Shown here: one piece after another, positions 9,201-11,429 of the stretch
How the letters are laid out: each line of letters starts with the position of its first letter
How positions within the stretch are numbered: the first letter of the stretch is position 1
Source: Candidatus Zhuqueibacterota bacterium
GTDB lineage: Bacteria; SM23-31; B21-G16
Assembly: GCA_003644825.1 (NCBI GenBank)
Contig: QNDJ01000017.1
Span: forward strand, 1 to 11,429
Direction: 5' to 3'
DNA: 11,429 nt
Position numbers and translations under genes: made by a program
Notes under the pieces: model-generated
The model's database searches: none
Told to the model about the DNA's origin: nothing
The model's input: only the letters and a program-made list of their open reading frames with translations

Positions 9201-9343
9201 TTTACCATTATTTTTGGGCTTGAAACGTCCGGCAGAAGGTCAATACCAAGTTTTTTAAATGAAATTACTCCAAGAAGCAAAATCGCAAGAAATATCATAA
9301 CAACTGTTACAGGGTATTTTACAGAAAATTGGGGTATATTCAT
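6260..9343 (-). CDS. RND family efflux permease
   Basis: A standard-length (1027-residue) inner-membrane RND permease that would drive export using the proton gradient together with the adjacent adaptor. Helix 1 spans about 13-30, followed by the first periplasmic porter/docking region. Helices 2-6 lie in 347-496, with the TM4 motif GAGMLVDNAIVVVENIF (D412). Helix 7 is at 531-550, the second periplasmic region extends to about 862, and helices 8-12 lie in 866-1018, with TM10 AGIAVNDAIIFVDY (N932, D933, D939). The AcrB pattern (two adjacent Asp in TM4, Lys in TM10) is replaced by DN and ND. The same pattern appears in the next permease, as in SwrC-like and many non-proteobacterial RND pumps. 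The ATG overlaps the adaptor stop as ATGA, and AAGGA lies 7 bases upstream. The two adjacent permeases may form hetero-oligomers, as MdtB and MdtC do, or be independent pumps sharing one adaptor. Substrate unknown. Confidence 0.93.
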   Translation of the reverse strand: MNIPQFSVKYPVTVVMIFLAILLLGVISFKKLGIDLLPDVSSPKIMVNIETEEKPPFEIEQKYVKPLEAELSTLSRVKRVSSISRVSRALITVEFFWNTDMDFALLDVQKIAGRLQGEKEIKRITVSKFNPQAAPIMTICLIAKNDYDLDELRRVAENVFKRKLERLEGVAKASVKGGRTREIKIVLKPYKLEAYNISESSIKRKIRSANVDASGGRIEDNEKVYIIKGIGKFQDLEDVKELVIGYRKKEFLPGEINNSLYANVPVYLKEVADVYFEDKDIESIVRYNGNEGVGISIYKEAKSNTVLVSKEIKKLLKSLQTDFPDVEIVVAKEQALFINSAIKEVQQAAIYGIILAVIVLFFFLRNIWSTLIVSVAIPISIVATFNLMYFSGLTMNIMTLGGLALGAGMLVDNAIVVVENIFRHRELGKDEKEASIFGTNEVGTAIFAATLTTVIVFLPIVYVHGIGGELFKEQAYTVAFSLLSSLVVAFLLIPSACSKFLKGRIVKSGRKKRSKFYWKILNKALDKPFRVIGVSALLLIISIFLIPVIGNEFIPKAEEGSFGVRIKLPEGTRIFRTEKIVKWGEDILKSYSKGRIKSVYTEIGKTEETNYIEGKQYGSNTATILVNMDKNAKNKVPVYSFIKLIEPPLRDIPGAEVEFEVEETALKQTLGSSEADIVVEVKGPELNILEKLGNQVAENLRKINGLFNVRTSFDEGRPEVNIALDRYIAANFGLDIQTVSEIIKNKLKGEIVTEMRLEGDDRSIRVEYPERTLRELKNMRIETPDGAILKLRNIADIRIVQGPKEIYRNEQERTGKVFAELSPGFKYSRVVQRVKDNIEKIPVLKDYKISFGGKEKERRESFKSLQFALILSIIIVYMVLASLFESFLHPFTIIFSLPMAGIGAVFIFFIVGMPFSLMAYIGIIMLAGIAVNDAIIFVDYINILRKRGVGKREAILRAGQDRIRPILMTSLTTILALLPLSFGIGEGASLRTPLALAVIGGLITSTLMTLIVIPVIYSQIDRLRRLE

Positions 9344-10392
9344 CTACTTATCCTTACTTTCATTTTATCTTTCAGGGTTTCATATCCTCTTATAACGAGC
9401 ATCTCTCCTTCAGATAAACCAGACTTTACCTCAATATTTTCTTCATCTTCAAGGCCGGTTTCAACTTCTCTTATTTCGGCTCTCTGGTTATTAATCACAA
9501 AAACAACATCTCTATTTCCTCTATTTGATATAACAAATTTTGGTATAACAACAACACCTTTTTTACTTTCAACTATAATATCAGCTTTAATAAACATTCC
9601 AGGACGAAGAATATTACTATTGTTATCGATAATCACAACCACCTGGTATGTTCTTGTAACAGGATCGATATTGGGGCTAATATTGGATACATATCCGTAA
9701 AAGGTTTCTTCCTTCATAGAGTAGTTTGTTATTTTAACTTTTTGTCCTGTCTTAACTTTTGTTATGTCATCATTTGAGATATTCAACTCACATTTAACTT
9801 TCTTAAAATTTAATACTTTTCCCAGCTCCATTCCAGCAGGTATTTTATCTTTTTCTGCAATTGATTTTAAGTCAGCAAGGATTCCATTAATTGGTGCTTT
9901 TATTTTCAATTTTTCCAGCTCAAGAAGGGCAGCTTTATAGTTCAATTCTGTATCAACTTTATTTTTTTCAGCATTCTGTAAATCTCTCAGGGTAGCACCA
10001 CCGTTTTTGTAAAGGCTTCTTGTTTTTTCAAGTTCTACACGGGCAAATTCCATTGCCATCTTTTTTGATTCCAGTCTCACCCCGTAAGAAAATTCATCAT
10101 TTTTAAGTTCTGCAAGAAGCTCTCCTGCTTTCACAGTCCTCCCTTCTATAAATACAGGTTTTCCATCTTTCCTGATGAAATGAATGATTCCACCTACTTC
10201 TGCTTTAATAGAAGCTTCTTCTATTGCTTTAAGAGTGCCTGTAACGGTTACATAAGATTCAATATCGCCTTTTCTTACCCGTTCTACAGTAACAGGAACT
10301 CTCAGGTCAACCGGTTCAGGTTTATCCTTTCTACTACAGGAAAAAATAACAACGATAGATAATACAAAGATAATAATGTGGTTTATTTTCAT
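9340..10392 (-). CDS. RND efflux periplasmic adaptor (membrane fusion protein), probable lipoprotein
   Basis: This is the membrane-fusion subunit that links the RND permeases across the periplasm. Its 350 residues start with a signal peptide (MKINHIIIFVLSIVVIFSC) ending in a lipobox-like IFS-C19, so the mature protein is probably lipid-anchored; Phe at position -2 is slightly unusual. The order follows the AcrA/HlyD plan: first beta-barrel and lipoyl half (VTGTLKAIEEASIKAEVGG, about 50-68), a short alpha-helical hairpin (about 104-160), the second lipoyl half (LKIKAPINGIL, about 162-172), then the beta-barrel (NISPNIDPVTRTYQV, near 238-252; LRPGMFIKADI) and the membrane-proximal domain (ending LSEGEMLVIRGYETLKDKMKV). 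The hairpin is short compared with AcrA. The start ATG has GAGGGGG immediately upstream (10397-10403). It is the first gene of the operon and overlaps the next gene by 4 bases. Confidence 0.93.
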   Translation of the reverse strand: MKINHIIIFVLSIVVIFSCSRKDKPEPVDLRVPVTVERVRKGDIESYVTVTGTLKAIEEASIKAEVGGIIHFIRKDGKPVFIEGRTVKAGELLAELKNDEFSYGVRLESKKMAMEFARVELEKTRSLYKNGGATLRDLQNAEKNKVDTELNYKAALLELEKLKIKAPINGILADLKSIAEKDKIPAGMELGKVLNFKKVKCELNISNDDITKVKTGQKVKITNYSMKEETFYGYVSNISPNIDPVTRTYQVVVIIDNNSNILRPGMFIKADIIVESKKGVVVIPKFVISNRGNRDVVFVINNQRAEIREVETGLEDEENIEVKSGLSEGEMLVIRGYETLKDKMKVRISR

Positions 10393-10396
10393 AAGA

Positions 10397-10403
10397 CCCC
10401 CTC
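10397..10403 (-). promoter_or_regulatory. Ribosome binding site of the adaptor gene
   Basis: GAGGGGG on the minus strand, with the GAGG core 7 bases from the ATG at 10392. It is the strongest Shine-Dalgarno-like site in the operon and sits before the first gene, fitting a high-level entry point for ribosomes, with the following genes coupled by overlaps. Confidence 0.7.
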
Positions 10404-10463
10404 AATTAACGCGAAATATTTGTCCTGATAGATCGGTTATTTATTACAATAATTTATATACGT

Positions 10464-10492
10464 AATTTAACTTATTCTGTTACCTTTTTCAA
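10464..10492 (-). promoter_or_regulatory. Candidate sigma70-type promoter of the efflux operon
   Basis: On the minus strand, TTGAAA (10492-10487) is followed after exactly 17 bases by TAAATT (10469-10464). The first matches the -35 consensus at five of six positions, the second the -10 consensus at four of six. Transcription would start near 10457, giving a leader of about 65 bases before the adaptor start. The region is very AT-rich, so chance matches are common. The ideal spacing and the position directly ahead of the operon are the reasons for choosing it. Confidence 0.45.
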
Positions 10493-10573
10493 TAAATTTA
10501 ATCAGGAATTTTTTTCTATATATTCGCTATTTATCTCACAATTATTTCTTATTTAACCGATAAAACCATCCTG

Positions 10574-10591
10574 TATTGAGCATGTTCAATA
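10574..10591. promoter_or_regulatory. Near-perfect 18-bp palindrome, possible regulator binding site
   Basis: TATTGAGCATGTTCAATA has two 9-base arms with a single mismatched pair and no spacer. It lies about 80 bases upstream of the proposed -35 element. The length and dyad symmetry fit an operator for a dimeric helix-turn-helix regulator (TetR or similar). No regulator gene is present in the window, and the distance from the promoter is large for simple repression. It could instead control an upstream promoter I did not recognise. Confidence 0.35.
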
Positions 10592-10742
10592 ATCTCTTAC
10601 TGCTAAAAAACGAATTTTTCTGGTTTAATAATCTGTTGTTATTATCATAGGTAGAAAAGATTAGATCAAAGAATGGGTTTTAAATCAGGAAGACCTATTT
10701 TATCTATAAAAATATATAATTCAACGAATGTAAAAAATATCA

Positions 10743-11375
10743 TCATTTTTTGTAATAATTTTCAATATAATCAACGACTTCATCAGGAGTGTCAACAATA
10801 TGAAAAATATCGATATCCTCAGGTGAAATATTTTTATTTGCAAGAACGACATTTTTTATCCATTCAATCAGCCCATTCCAGTATTCAGAGCCAAAAAGCA
10901 CAATGGGAAACCTTTTTACTTTTTCAGTTTGAACCAACATTATTGCTTCAGTAAATTCATCAAGGGTACCGTATCCACCAGGAAAAATAACAAAAGCATG
11001 GGAATATTTTTTAAACATAACTTTACGAACAAAAAAATATCTGAAGCTTATTAACTTATCTATATATTTGTTTGGTTTTTGTTCTGTTGGAAGGTCTATA
11101 TTCAGGCCAACAGATTGAGTTTTTGTTTTGTATGCACCTCTATTAGCAGCCTCCATAATGCCGCCTCCAGCTCCAGTAATTATACAATATCCTTTTTTAG
11201 CCAGCTTTTCTGCTGTTTCTTCTGCAAGTTTATAATACTTATTTGTTCTTTTCATTCTTGCGGAACCAAAAAATGTAACCGCAGGCTGAAGTTTTGTCAA
11301 CTCTTCAAAACCTTCAACCAGTTCAGAAATAATTCGAAATACACGCCAGGTATCTTTAGCAACATCATTATACAT
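10743..11375 (-). CDS. LOG family (TIGR00730-like) Rossmann-fold protein, possible nucleoside 5'-monophosphate phosphoribohydrolase
   Basis: A cytosolic protein of 210 residues from the chosen start. Numbering from the upstream GTG (211 residues), the family motifs are all present: VTFFGSAR (34-41), ITGAGGGIMEAANRGA (67-82), the conserved R118-K119 pair in FVRKVMF, and PGGYGTLDE (133-141), the signature of the LOG/lysine-decarboxylase-like fold. Plant and some bacterial members cleave cytokinin nucleotides to free base and ribose 5-phosphate; in most bacteria the physiological role is unclear. Annotation as lysine decarboxylase would be wrong. The ATG at 11375 is preferred because AAGGAG lies 7 bases upstream; a GTG at 11378 is only 4 bases from it. 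The gene is separated from the efflux operon by 350 bases and is probably unrelated to it. Confidence 0.9.
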   Translation of the reverse strand: MYNDVAKDTWRVFRIISELVEGFEELTKLQPAVTFFGSARMKRTNKYYKLAEETAEKLAKKGYCIITGAGGGIMEAANRGAYKTKTQSVGLNIDLPTEQKPNKYIDKLISFRYFFVRKVMFKKYSHAFVIFPGGYGTLDEFTEAIMLVQTEKVKRFPIVLFGSEYWNGLIEWIKNVVLANKNISPEDIDIFHIVDTPDEVVDYIENYYKK

Positions 11376-11382
11376 CACTATT

Positions 11383-11388
11383 CTCCTT
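11383..11388 (-). promoter_or_regulatory. Ribosome binding site deciding the LOG gene start
   Basis: AAGGAG on the minus strand, 7 bases from ATG 11375 and 4 bases from GTG 11378. The spacing favours the ATG. A poor promoter-like pair (TTGTAT, 17 bases, TATCTT) lies further upstream at the very edge of the window and is too weak to call. Confidence 0.65.
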
Positions 11389-11429
11389 TTTTATTAAAGA
11401 TAACAAAAATGAAATTTTTATACAAGTTA

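Larger units (their letters stand above)
10393..10742. other. 350-base non-coding region between the LOG gene and the efflux operon
   Basis: No open frame here looks like a gene on either strand; the sequence is markedly richer in A+T than the flanking genes. It holds the candidate promoter and the palindrome listed separately. There is also a loose direct repeat on the minus strand (GATTATTAAAC at 10633-10623 and GATTATTGAAC at 10594-10584), the second copy running into the palindrome. A TTATT-AC-AATAA dyad lies at 10441-10452, near the proposed transcription start. I see no convincing Rho-independent terminator for the LOG gene and no recognisable riboswitch or small RNA. Confidence 0.6.

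Noticed and set aside
8955-9700. Two plus-strand open frames of 146 and 123 codons
   Set aside because: They are antisense to the RND permease start and the adaptor end, both of which have strong family motifs. The plus-strand translations are Ser/Ile/Phe-rich without motifs.
10605-10619. Possible terminator hairpin after the LOG gene (AAAAA-TTCG-TTTTTT on the minus strand)
   Set aside because: The stem is only five A:T pairs, over 120 bases past the stop codon, in sequence where A and T runs are expected by chance.
10673-10954. Plus-strand open frame starting in the non-coding region
   Set aside because: Most of it is antisense to the LOG gene, and the translation shows no recognisable family or ribosome binding site.
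1-11429. CRISPR array, insertion sequence, tRNA or rRNA genes
   Set aside because: I saw no spaced direct repeats, transposase motifs, terminal inverted repeats or structural RNA signatures anywhere in the window.

Overview
The window is AT-rich and every convincing gene lies on the minus strand, so it is read here from the right end leftwards. Lysine is mostly AAA and arginine mostly AGA. The periplasmic adaptor has a lipoprotein-type signal peptide and there are two full RND permeases, which points to a diderm (Gram-negative-type) bacterium. The mix of genes (RND efflux beside a NusG-domain-II protein and a Gx-type transporter) would suit an uncultivated candidate-phylum lineage. I cannot name the organism from the sequence.

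At the right end is a stand-alone LOG-family (TIGR00730-like) protein at 10743-11375 with its own ribosome binding site. A 350-base non-coding stretch follows (10393-10742). It holds a near-perfect 18-bp palindrome and a plausible sigma70-type promoter that would serve the genes to its left.

Next comes a tightly packed efflux operon. It encodes an RND membrane-fusion (HlyD/AcrA-like) lipoprotein (9340-10392), a full RND permease of 1027 residues (6260-9343), a second permease of 1585 residues (1503-6260), and an ABC-2 type membrane subunit (839-1546). The 1585-residue protein is the outstanding feature. It is a complete 12-helix RND permease followed in the same frame by about six extra membrane segments and a complete ABC ATPase domain with Walker A, Q-loop, signature, Walker B, D-loop and H-loop. 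The genes are joined by an ATGA overlap, a TAATG overlap and a 44-base overlap. The natural reading is one assembly: a proton-driven RND pair, a periplasmic adaptor, and an ABC-2 exporter whose ATPase is covalently attached to one RND subunit. No outer-membrane TolC-type channel is present, so it must be encoded elsewhere or be dispensable.

The same transcript probably continues after gaps of 9 and 6 bases into a membrane-anchored NusG-domain-II protein (434-829) and a Gx transporter family membrane protein cut by the left edge (1-427). These two families are often neighbours in other genomes. Why they follow an efflux operon is unknown.
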